A program made the position numbers and the translations under genes. DNA of 16,904 bases from Lachnoclostridium sp. UBA1241 (lineage in GTDB: Bacteria > Bacillota > Clostridia > Lachnospirales > Lachnospiraceae): positions 4,699 through 21,602 of the forward strand of contig DBWJ01000013.1 of assembly GCA_002308955.1 (NCBI GenBank). Direction: 5' to 3'. The notes beneath the pieces were generated by a model. That model saw only the letters and a list, made by a program, of their open reading frames with translations, ran no database searches and had not been told where the DNA came from. Shown here piece after piece: positions 1 to 6,228 of the stretch (position 1 is its first letter; every line of letters starts with the position of its first letter).

Positions 1-262
1 GCGGCAGCTCGCCCCACCAGTTGAAGGCGCCTTTGCCGGCCTCCGCGGTAATCGCCGAATAATCGGTGTCCCGCCCGAGGAAGAATTTGTAAACGAAGAA
101 TCCAACGAGCGTCACAAGCATCGCCGCGGCAAGCACCTTCGCCCGGACCTCTTCATCCTTCTTTCGAAGGACCACAACGCCCACCGCGAACAAGAGCGCA
201 AACACGGCAAATACCATAAGATATACGCCGTTGAACGGCTTACAGATCAGTTTCTCCTTCAT
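1..262 (-). CDS. Membrane protein, partial (possibly YwaF/TIGR02206-like)
   Basis: An open frame starts with ATG at 262 on the minus strand, reads to the left edge and gives 87 residues without a stop. A purine-rich GGAAAGGAAA lies just upstream as the likely ribosome-binding site. Two hydrophobic helices are visible, about residues 11-32 and 42-62, separated by a charged loop (RKKDEEVR); the visible part ends with NWWGELP. A helix pair followed by an LP-containing loop recalls the N-terminal part of YwaF-type integral membrane proteins of Firmicutes, a family of unknown function. This family call is recall from a short fragment and is uncertain. The gene starts 20 bases after the stop of the TIM-barrel gene and is probably co-transcribed with it and with the GH115 gene. 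Confidence 0.55.
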   Translation of the reverse strand, partial: MKEKLICKPFNGVYLMVFAVFALLFAVGVVVLRKKDEEVRAKVLAAAMLVTLVGFFVYKFFLGRDTDYSAITAEAGKGAFNWWGELP

Positions 263-282
263 GGTTTCCTTTCCCGCAGCGA

Positions 283-1101
283 TTACAGGCGGCTGCGCAC
301 GAAATCGACCTCCGCGTTCAATGCCTCGAAGTCCACTGAGCCGGTGGCATCAAAGGCGGTGCCCTCTAACGTAAAGGTGTCATCGTATCCGATCTTTCTG
401 ATAAACGAGAAGAAGCGGTCAAAATCAAGCTTTCCGCGGCCGAGAAGCAGCGTCCGCAGGTTCGCCCAGTCCATGTATCCGCCGGCGTAATCGTTGACGT
501 GATAATGGCAGATATGGCCCTGCTGCCAGAGGAATGCGTTCCGGTCCTCATATAACATATCGAGCTGGTTGTGGAACGCCGCCATCTTCGTGTCGAAGAT
601 GAATTTCACATCCGGATAGCGCTCAAGGAGCTCCATCCAGTGCGTGTACGGATCGGCGCAGTTACAGACAACGTTCTCCACAAGAAGCATCAGTCCGTTG
701 GCGTCTGCAATCTTCCGAAGTTCGGCATAAGCCTTAAGGTTACTCTTTATATTATTGTCCGAGGTGATGCCGTCCCAGAGATGGATGACCATCTTCTCCG
801 CGCCGAGGGCTGCAGCCATCTCTGCATTCTGCGTGAAGCGCCGGAAGGCGTCCTCAAGTTCGTCGTGACCGCCTTTAGAGATGTTCTCGCCGATGCTTTT
901 CTGCGCGTGGTAAGCCGGTACGGAAATCCCGCTTCCGCGAACCACCGCAATGATATCGGGAATCTTTTCATACCAGTCCGTGTACATCATGAACTCAAAG
1001 CCGTCGCATTTGAGTTCCTTCGAAAAGCTCTCCAGAAGCCGGTAATCCCTACCGTTCGGGCGGCCGATCAAAGAACCGGTCGAGCATAAAACTTTCGCCA
1101 T
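283..1101 (-). CDS. Sugar phosphate isomerase/epimerase-like TIM-barrel protein
   Basis: A 272-residue protein of the xylose-isomerase-like TIM-barrel (AP endonuclease 2) superfamily. Members are usually metal-dependent isomerases, epimerases or related sugar enzymes in the cytoplasm; the substrate here cannot be read from sequence. Candidate metal ligands sit at the ends of successive beta strands: E142 (LLVENVV), D170 and H177 (IFDTKMAAFH), H199/H201 (CHYHVND) and E246 (TLEGTA). The chosen ATG at 1101 has AAGGAGG six bases upstream; the longer frame to 1122 has no better site. It lies 113 bases downstream of the GH115 gene on the same strand, so a role in processing the released sugar acid or xylo-oligosaccharide is reasonable but is inference. 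Confidence 0.75.
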   Translation of the reverse strand: MAKVLCSTGSLIGRPNGRDYRLLESFSKELKCDGFEFMMYTDWYEKIPDIIAVVRGSGISVPAYHAQKSIGENISKGGHDELEDAFRRFTQNAEMAAALGAEKMVIHLWDGITSDNNIKSNLKAYAELRKIADANGLMLLVENVVCNCADPYTHWMELLERYPDVKFIFDTKMAAFHNQLDMLYEDRNAFLWQQGHICHYHVNDYAGGYMDWANLRTLLLGRGKLDFDRFFSFIRKIGYDDTFTLEGTAFDATGSVDFEALNAEVDFVRSRL

Positions 1102-1158
1102 AGAATCCTCCTTAAAGCACATCTTCGGATGCGCTTATTCCGGCCCCCACAACCGGTA

Positions 1159-1238
1159 CATATAACCCCTGCTAGCCCCGGAAACTCTCCTCCGGCTGAG
1201 GCATATAACCCCAATCAGCCCCGGAAACTCTCCTCCGG
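1159..1238. repeat. Imperfect tandem duplication at the 3' end of the GH115 gene
   Basis: Two 37-bp copies, 1159-1195 and 1202-1238, match at 33 of 37 positions with a period of 43 bp. The right copy contains the last codons and stop of the GH115 gene; the left copy lies beyond the stop. All four mismatches are clustered at 1170-1173/1213-1216, between an identical CATATAACCCC block and an identical AGCCCCGGAAACTCTCCTCC block. Because 43 is not a multiple of three, the extra copy would not lengthen the protein in frame. Confidence 0.85.
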
Positions 1239-4193
1239 TCCGAGATAGGAGCGGCTCGGTGCCTCGCCCTCCGGGAAGATCACGAGCTTCTCAAGAACGA
1301 AGTTCGGCGAGAGCGCATAGAACGTAAGCGTATTCACGCCTGCCGAAAGGTCCACGGCAACCTCGGTCTCCCGGATGTTGTTAAGTACGCCCGCGGCCCA
1401 CGGATCGTTGCCGTCGCCGACGCGGAAGCCCTCCGGGATCGCGTTCACTTTCTTCATCTTTCCGCCGTTCACGCCGAGTCCGAAGTAAAGCTCCGGCGTC
1501 CGTACGGGCGGATTGCTCGGGTTCGACATAACCCTTACAATGTAACGTCCGGCGCGCGGCACAACGAAGCGATAGGTAACGCCCGGCGCGTCCTTTCCTG
1601 CCCATGTAACGTCCTGCGGAAAAGCCTTCACCGCCGAAAGCGTGCGTCCGTAATCCGGAAGGATCTCGAAACGTCCGCGCTTCGTGTCGCTCTTTTCGTA
1701 GAAATGCTCCGCCTCGATAGAGATACAGTGGCCGATCATCGCGCCCTCGCCGTAAACCTTCGAAAGCTTCGGCATCGCGTGAATCGTCTCACTCATATCG
1801 ACGCTGTCCTCCGCGCAGTACACGAAGGTGCCCTTCTCCAACGCGGCGGGAACGCAAACCGGAACCCGCACACGGATATGTCCCGCGGCCCCGTGAATCA
1901 AAATCTCAAAAATGGTACAGCCCTTCACCTTCGAACGGTCCAAAGTAACCTTCAGAAGAAGAAGGCTTTCGGGCTTCACCTTTCCGCTCGTCTTCGAAAC
2001 GGTGAGAGCCTCCGGGCTTTCTACGGTAAATGCTATGGGTTTCGCCGACGCCGTCGAAAGCGCGATCAGACCGTACTCCGCGTCGGGACGCAGGAAGGCT
2101 CCCATCGTAAGTACCCGTGCCGTCCAGGGTGTTCCCTCGGTATGCTGCGAGGTTCCCGGGATTGATACGATCAGACGGTCCTTATCCGCAGGGGTGAATG
2201 TGCACTTCACGGGATTCTGGCACTCTTCCTCGCACCAGTACTTGAAGCCGATGTGCTCCGACATGCCCATGCCGTACCATTTGCCGTTATGAATCGTATG
2301 AAGCTCTTCGGTAAGCGCGCGGTCAAGCGCGTAGCAGGCGTCGATCTGCTTGGCAAGCTTCAAAGCATAGGTGCTTCCGAAGGATGCGTAAGCATGGTTC
2401 TGCGTGGCGAGAAGCCACATCTTCTGCAGATTAAGATTCGCCACCAAAGGCAGATAAACAAGCTCGTAGTAGCCGAAGGCGGCCTCCTCGGAAATCTCCG
2501 CGCGAAGCTTCTCCGCTTCGCCGATCAGCCGGTCGCACTCAGCAATCAGACGGTCGCATTCGCCGAAGGCAAAGGGCGCGTATACGCCCGCGTTCATGGC
2601 CTCCGCCCGTCTCGCGCCGGTAATCTTCGTATAGCCGCGCAAGAGTTCCGCCATCTTTGCGCACTCACGGCTGTCGGCAAGTCCCGCGAAATGCTTCTTC
2701 GGAAAATCCTTCGTATAATTGACCGCGCTATGCAGGTCGCTCGTTCCGTAGCGGTCGAAATCGTAGGCGAGGTCGAGGAAGTACGCGAGCGGATACTCGT
2801 TACTGAAGATATCGCCGACGTTTACGATCCAAAGCTCGCGGATGCCGTTATCGTAGGCGGTCGTCATCTGCTCCCATACCTTCGGAAGGAAGGAGGTGTT
2901 GAACCACTCGAAGGAAATCGGATAGCCGTGGTAATCGAAATGATAATACATTCCGTAGCCTCCCTTGTGGTCGCGCATCTCGGGCGTCGGCAGCGTGCGG
3001 AGGTTTCCGTAGTTGTCGTCGCAGAGCATCAGCGTGACGCCCTCAAGCTCGGGATCCCCCATCAGGCCGGGCGTCGTCTCGTCGCCGTAGAAATACGGCT
3101 CCACCTCTTTATAAAGGGCAAGCATTCTCGGAACCTTATCGAGATCCTTGTTCACATGCTTTTTGATCAGTCCGTTCTGCGTTTTAAGAACGCGCCGCAG
3201 CAGGTCGATGTTGTCGGCAAGCGTCGCCTCCCTGCCGAGAATAGCCGTATCCGCTTCGCCGCGCATTCCGACCGTGATGACATTTTCAAACTTTCCGCTT
3301 CTCTTAAGGCCGTCCTCCCAGAAGCGGGTGATGCCTTTTTCGTTCGTGTTGAAGTTCCAGGCATCGCCGTACACGGAATCCTTGCCGCGCACATAGCGGT
3401 ACTCTTCACCCTGGCGGCAGCACGGCTCATGATGGGAAGCACCCATGACAACACCGAGTTCATCCGCGAGGATTGCGTTCTCAAGTCCCGGACCGTCGTT
3501 CGGGAAGATTGCCGACCACATGGCGGGCCACAGGTAGTTGCCCTTCAAGCGGAGCAGCAGTTCAAATACATGCGCGTACACCTTTGCGTTGAAGCCGCCG
3601 TAATTCTTCGTGCAGAAATTGCCGAAGGCAGGCCATTCGTCGTTGATAAAGAAACCGCGGAAACGGACCGATGGCTCCTTCGAAACAAAATGAAAACCCT
3701 CTTCAAGCGTAAAGCGGTCAAGCTTTGCGGGCTTCATATCAAGCCAGTCGATAAAGGGCGATACACCGAGCATCTCGGACAGATGGAACAGCCCGTAGAC
3801 GGTTCCGCGCTTCTCGCTTCCCGCGATCACCAACAGCTGCGCAAAATCCCCCTTCGCTCCGTTCACGAAAATCTTCTTCGGAACATCACGTAACAGCGTA
3901 AAAGAATACACCTCACGCTTGCCTTCGATCTCCTTTAATGAGATAAATCCTGCCTTATCAAGCTTTGAAAGGGCGTTACATTTGCCGACGGTACCGAACA
4001 GAACCGGCGCGGTAACGGCCTCCGCCTGCACGGCTTCCTTCACCGAAAGCAGCTCCGGCTTCTTTCCGAATACCGCTTTAATATCATCGCAGACGCGGTC
4101 CGCAATCTTACGGACGCCGCTCCACTCTCCCTCATCATATAAAAGAGATGTTTTACGGCTCTTTATAGTGTGTGCTGACAGAACATATTCCAT
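1215..4193 (-). CDS. Glycoside hydrolase family 115 (xylan alpha-glucuronidase)
   Basis: A 992-residue protein with the hallmarks of GH115, the family that removes (4-O-methyl)glucuronic acid from internal or terminal xylose of glucuronoxylan. After an N-terminal domain (about 1-170) the catalytic barrel shows RGFFINDEWPAFG (179-191), KGNYLWPAMW (217-226), GASHHEPCCR (251-260), VGMRGEAD (308-315), CDDNYGNLR (391-399), GGYGMYYHFDYHG (411-423) and ELWIVNVGD (453-461). The rest matches the helical and C-terminal beta domains of the family, ending in a carbohydrate-binding-like region with the stop at 1215. The start at 4193 (MEYVLSAH) has GGAGGAG six bases upstream; a longer open frame to 4265 would run back through the promoter, so it was rejected. 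No signal peptide is seen, which implies cytoplasmic action on imported oligosaccharides. The 3' end is duplicated downstream. Confidence 0.93.
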   Translation of the reverse strand: MEYVLSAHTIKSRKTSLLYDEGEWSGVRKIADRVCDDIKAVFGKKPELLSVKEAVQAEAVTAPVLFGTVGKCNALSKLDKAGFISLKEIEGKREVYSFTLLRDVPKKIFVNGAKGDFAQLLVIAGSEKRGTVYGLFHLSEMLGVSPFIDWLDMKPAKLDRFTLEEGFHFVSKEPSVRFRGFFINDEWPAFGNFCTKNYGGFNAKVYAHVFELLLRLKGNYLWPAMWSAIFPNDGPGLENAILADELGVVMGASHHEPCCRQGEEYRYVRGKDSVYGDAWNFNTNEKGITRFWEDGLKRSGKFENVITVGMRGEADTAILGREATLADNIDLLRRVLKTQNGLIKKHVNKDLDKVPRMLALYKEVEPYFYGDETTPGLMGDPELEGVTLMLCDDNYGNLRTLPTPEMRDHKGGYGMYYHFDYHGYPISFEWFNTSFLPKVWEQMTTAYDNGIRELWIVNVGDIFSNEYPLAYFLDLAYDFDRYGTSDLHSAVNYTKDFPKKHFAGLADSRECAKMAELLRGYTKITGARRAEAMNAGVYAPFAFGECDRLIAECDRLIGEAEKLRAEISEEAAFGYYELVYLPLVANLNLQKMWLLATQNHAYASFGSTYALKLAKQIDACYALDRALTEELHTIHNGKWYGMGMSEHIGFKYWCEEECQNPVKCTFTPADKDRLIVSIPGTSQHTEGTPWTARVLTMGAFLRPDAEYGLIALSTASAKPIAFTVESPEALTVSKTSGKVKPESLLLLKVTLDRSKVKGCTIFEILIHGAAGHIRVRVPVCVPAALEKGTFVYCAEDSVDMSETIHAMPKLSKVYGEGAMIGHCISIEAEHFYEKSDTKRGRFEILPDYGRTLSAVKAFPQDVTWAGKDAPGVTYRFVVPRAGRYIVRVMSNPSNPPVRTPELYFGLGVNGGKMKKVNAIPEGFRVGDGNDPWAAGVLNNIRETEVAVDLSAGVNTLTFYALSPNFVLEKLVIFPEGEAPSRSYLGPEESFRG

Positions 4194-4236
4194 ACGTTTC
4201 TCCTCCGATGTGAGATAGAACTTCCAATACCCCTTT

Positions 4237-4265
4237 AGAATAGCAGAAAGCGCCGCGGTTTGCAA
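4237..4265 (-). promoter_or_regulatory. Predicted sigma-A promoter of the GH115 gene
   Basis: Read on the minus strand: TTGCAA (4260-4265), a 17-base spacer, then TATTCT (4237-4242) preceded by TGC, giving an extended -10. The expected start of transcription is near 4230, leaving a leader of roughly 37 bases with the GGAGGAG ribosome-binding site. The position supports the ATG at 4193. Confidence 0.6.
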
Positions 4266-4335
4266 CGAAAAGGCGAGGACGGGAGGCGGTTTTTGTGAAA
4301 GTGCAGGGGTGGCTTTAACATTTTTCTTGAACCTC

Positions 4336-4364
4336 TTGACAGTGTAACAATGTTACGCTATAAT
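4336..4364 (+). promoter_or_regulatory. Consensus sigma-A promoter of yhbD-bactofilin
   Basis: Perfect consensus hexamers: TTGACA (4336-4341), a 17-base spacer, TATAAT (4359-4364). Transcription should start near 4371. Such a strong core promoter is expected to need repression, and the spacer is occupied by an operator-like palindrome. Confidence 0.9.
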
Positions 4365-4384
4365 AATCTTCGTAACAATGTTAC
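4344..4384 (+). promoter_or_regulatory. Twin 13-bp operators in the yhbD promoter
   Basis: The palindrome GTAACAATGTTAC occurs twice and identically, at 4344-4356 (between -35 and -10) and 4372-4384 (from about +1 to the base before the GGAGG ribosome-binding site). Arms are GTAAC/GTTAC around AAT; the second copy extends to CGTAAC/GTTACG. Centre-to-centre distance is 28 bp, a little under three helical turns. This layout is typical of a repressor that blocks both polymerase binding and escape. The binding protein is not shown by the sequence; YhbD itself, whose N-terminus looks like a helix-turn-helix, is the nearest candidate. Confidence 0.8.
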
Positions 4385-4396
4385 GGAGGTGAGTAC

Positions 4397-4801
4397 ATGG
4401 AAGAAGGCAACCTGATTTCCAAACGGGAACTGCTGAGCCGCTACGGAATCTCGTACGGTGCGCTGTACCGGTGGAAGCGAAAGGGACTGATTCCCGATGA
4501 CTGGTTCATCCGGAAATCCACTCCGACCGGGCAGGAAACGTTCTTTCCGGAAGCGTTGATCTGCGAACGCGTCGAGCGGATTCTCGAAACGAAGAACGAG
4601 GTTCTTTTGGATGATCTTGCGGGAGAGTTGTCCGGAGAAGAACGGCGGAACGCCTTTCTGGTCATCGACACACCGTATGGGGAGAAGTCCTTTAAACTGA
4701 ACGATGTCCGCTCCGTTTCCCTGGTCGGGACCGACGGGAAGAAGACGGACATCACAAAGCAGGTAAAAGATTATTTATCCGATGGGAGGAACACATTATG
4801 A
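4397..4801 (+). CDS. yhbD: YhbD family (DUF4004) protein, putative HTH regulator
   Basis: A 134-residue protein matching the YhbD/DUF4004 family known from Bacillus subtilis, where yhbD lies before the bactofilin genes yhbE and yhbF. The family signature is clear: LISKRELLSRYGISYGALYRWKRKGLIPDDWFIRKSTPTGQETFFP-like segments cover residues 6-52, a MerR-like helix-turn-helix with a wing, followed by an LxxDLAGEL helix near 70-80. The C-terminal part (about 84-127) is a small mixed region without recognised motifs. ATG at 4397 follows GGAGGTGAG, and the stop overlaps the bactofilin start as ATGA, so the two are translationally coupled. Twin operators in its own promoter suggest autoregulation, though DNA binding by this family is inferred from the fold. 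Confidence 0.85.
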   Translation: MEEGNLISKRELLSRYGISYGALYRWKRKGLIPDDWFIRKSTPTGQETFFPEALICERVERILETKNEVLLDDLAGELSGEERRNAFLVIDTPYGEKSFKLNDVRSVSLVGTDGKKTDITKQVKDYLSDGRNTL

Positions 4802-5526
4802 ATATTTCGGGTTCGGGCGCCCTTCCGGGCGGCGTATATGACGACAGCATTCACATCAGCGGAAGCGGAAAGATTACCGGAAACGCTTCCTGCACGGAGT
4901 TTCACTGCTCCGGTTCCGGACGGATTGAGGGCGACCTCATGTGCCAGAATGATTTTCGCTGCAGCGGTGCCTGCAAGGTAATGGGCGCGTTGCTTGCGGA
5001 TTCCGTCACAATCTCCGGTTCCTGCGCCTGCGAAAGCACGGTGACGGTGAAGCATGCTATGATGGTATCCGGCGCGTTCCGCTCCGGCTCGGTGGTCGCA
5101 GGGGAATTCCGCTCAAGCGGCGCGGCAACGGTCAACGGCGATATCTCCGCTGATCTGATTAAGTCGAGTGGGCGGATTGTATGCAACGGACTGATGAACG
5201 GCGATTCCATCGACATCCGGTTCGGCGGAGACTCCTCCGCGGACAGCGTCGGCGGAAGCAGCATTCAGATTCAGCCGGGCAATTCCGCAGGCGGTTTTAT
5301 CCGCACAGTCGTCCGGAAGCTGTTCGACAAGGAGGCGGGCTGCTTCAAGGTTGCCGGTTCAATTGAGGGTGACGAAATCTACCTCGAGGGCGTAACGGCC
5401 GAAACCGTAACCGGGCGCGTCGTAACCATCGGCCCCGGCTGCAGCATCGGCAAGGTCTTCTACAACGAGGCGGCCGATATCTCGCCGGACGCCAATGTCG
5501 GAGCGGTAGAGCAGATTCTCGGCTAA
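4798..5526 (+). CDS. Bactofilin-like polymer-forming cytoskeletal protein
   Basis: A 242-residue protein with a strong repeat: SG dipeptides at residues 4, 21, 38, 56, 73, 91, 107 and 124, spaced about 17 residues, most preceded by I, C or V. That is the ladder of a right-handed beta-helix as in bactofilins (YhbE/YhbF, BacE/BacF of B. subtilis), which polymerise without nucleotide and act in cell shape or motility. A less regular second part (about 130-242) has glycine-rich turns (FGGDSSADSVGGSS) and a short basic-hydrophobic segment (FIRTVVRKLFDKEAG, 166-180). No transmembrane segment is seen. Cysteine content is high for the family. It overlaps yhbD by four bases and is followed by a strong palindromic terminator. 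Only one bactofilin gene is present, whereas B. subtilis has two. Confidence 0.8.
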   Translation: MNISGSGALPGGVYDDSIHISGSGKITGNASCTEFHCSGSGRIEGDLMCQNDFRCSGACKVMGALLADSVTISGSCACESTVTVKHAMMVSGAFRSGSVVAGEFRSSGAATVNGDISADLIKSSGRIVCNGLMNGDSIDIRFGGDSSADSVGGSSIQIQPGNSAGGFIRTVVRKLFDKEAGCFKVAGSIEGDEIYLEGVTAETVTGRVVTIGPGCSIGKVFYNEAADISPDANVGAVEQILG

Positions 5527-5558
5527 GAGCGCAATTACAGGCAATTCTTTTCGGGGAC

Positions 5559-5618
5559 ATATCCGCAGTGTGTCTTTTCAGAAGCGAAACAGGGCTGTCG
5601 CACCGGTGCGACAGCCCT
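5559..5618. repeat. 60-bp direct repeat, copy 1
   Basis: Matches 6015-6074 at 59 of 60 positions; the one difference is A5567 versus T6023. The unit ends in a perfect 28-bp palindrome. Around this copy only, CCGCAGTGTG (5563-5572) and CACGCTGCGG (5631-5640) can pair at nine of ten positions, making a larger nested inverted structure of 78 bp. Confidence 0.9.
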
Positions 5619-5627
5619 TCCTTTTAT
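5591..5627 (+). terminator. Palindromic terminator after the bactofilin gene
   Basis: AGGGCTGTCGCACC is followed directly by its exact reverse complement (5591-5618), a perfect 28-bp palindrome, and then by the T-rich TTCCTTTTAT. As RNA it would form a long G+C-rich hairpin before a U-rich run, about 65 bases after the bactofilin stop. The lack of a separate loop means the hairpin centre must open by a few bases. Confidence 0.75.
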
Positions 5628-5648
5628 ACCCACGCTGCGGAAAACCAC

Positions 5649-5676
5649 AAGGGCCGTCGCCGGTGCGACAGCCCTT
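5649..5676. repeat. Degenerate copy of the palindrome
   Basis: AAGGGCCGTCGC and GCGACAGCCCTT flank a CGGT loop. It is the same palindrome as at 5591-5618 with a two-base deletion near the centre and one arm mismatch (C opposite A). It may act as a second terminator but is followed by only a weak T run. Confidence 0.75.
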
Positions 5677-5719
5677 ATCTGTTTATGCCCTACTCCCTTT
5701 TTGCATGCGGGCGCTGTTT

Positions 5720-6015
5720 TTACTACGGCGGACAGAAGTTTTTCGGCTTTCCGTAGTAATCCGGCAGACTTTTTTGAGGCTGAAAACCGGCAAATCCCGC
5801 CTGATTACTACGGAGAGCCGGAATAATCGAGCGGTCCGTAGTACAAATGAGCTTCTATGTCCGGAGAAATTACTGAATTCCGTGATCTTTTACTACGGAA
5901 TAGTGTATATCTTTTCGTTTGCCGTAGTAAAATGGCTTCAGAAGGTCGGAAAGGGCCTTGAATTCCGGAAATCTTTACTACGGACATATACTTTTTTCCG
6001 AATTATCGTAGTAAA
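5720..6015. repeat. Array of four 85-bp units with inverted arms
   Basis: TTACTACGG begins at 5720, 5805, 5890 and 5975, exactly 85 bp apart. Each is followed 22-23 bases later by its reverse complement CCGTAGTAA or a near match (5751-5759; 5836-5843, CCGTAGTA only; 5922-5930; 6007-6015, with TCGTAGTAA reading). The arms are conserved while the loops and the roughly 45-base inter-hairpin stretches vary, although units 2 and 3 share TGAATTCCG before the next arm. The segment contains no credible coding frame. It lies between the two copies of the 60-bp direct repeat. Confidence 0.85.
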
Positions 6016-6074
6016 TATCCGCTGTGTGTCTTTTCAGAAGCGAAACAGGGCTGTCGCACCGGTGCGACAGCCCT
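6015..6074. repeat. 60-bp direct repeat, copy 2
   Basis: Second copy of the 5559-5618 element. Here the palindrome is extended by one base pair on each side to 30 bp (6046-6075). On the minus strand it lies downstream of rsmJ and could terminate that operon, but no strong T run follows in that direction. Confidence 0.9.
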
Positions 6075-6077
6075 GTC

Positions 6078-6228
6078 TTACTGGAATAATAACAGTTATG
6101 TTTACTGGATTAATAACAGTTATGCTTACCGGATTAATAACAGCCCTTATCTTACGGAGTAATATAGCAGTCATTATTATGGAAATATAGCAGTCTTTTT
6201 ATTTTATGGGAAAATGTAACAGTCATAG
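6078..6228. repeat. Degenerate 23-27-bp tandem repeats ending in rsmJ
   Basis: Six adjacent units at about 6078-6100, 6101-6124, 6125-6150, 6151-6177, 6178-6203 and 6204-6228. The plus-strand pattern is TTAC(T/C)GGA(T/A)TAATAACAG followed by TTATG or a variant; later units have ATAGCAGTC. The sixth unit is the 3' coding end and stop of rsmJ. Units 1-3 are closest to each other; units 4-6 are more diverged. Confidence 0.75.

Noticed and set aside
571..1089. Open frame of 172 codons on the plus strand
   Set aside because: It is antisense to the TIM-barrel gene, which has a strong ribosome-binding site and conserved candidate metal ligands.
2253..3893. Open frame of 546 codons on the plus strand
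   Set aside because: It lies wholly antisense to the GH115 gene, whose motifs are unmistakable. Low A+T at codon ends of that gene removes stops from the opposite strand. The antisense protein has no recognisable motif or ribosome-binding site.
4194..4265. N-terminal extension of GH115 to 4265
   Set aside because: The extension would cover the predicted -10/-35 and the GGAGGAG site, and its start (TTG) has no ribosome-binding site.
5720..6015. CRISPR array
   Set aside because: The conserved parts are only 9-bp inverted arms with two variable spacers per period, not one 25-36-bp direct repeat per unit. No cas gene is present.
5559..6074. Insertion sequence or REP-type element with its own transposase
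   Set aside because: No transposase-like frame (DDE or Y1/HUH) exists in or next to the repeats and no target-site duplication could be recognised. A non-autonomous element remains possible.
5570..6190. Open frame of 206 codons on the plus strand across the repeat island
   Set aside because: It runs through both palindromes and the 85-bp array; its sequence is low-complexity and repeats the same peptide (SFQKRNRAVAPVRQP) because of the DNA repeats. There is no ribosome-binding site.
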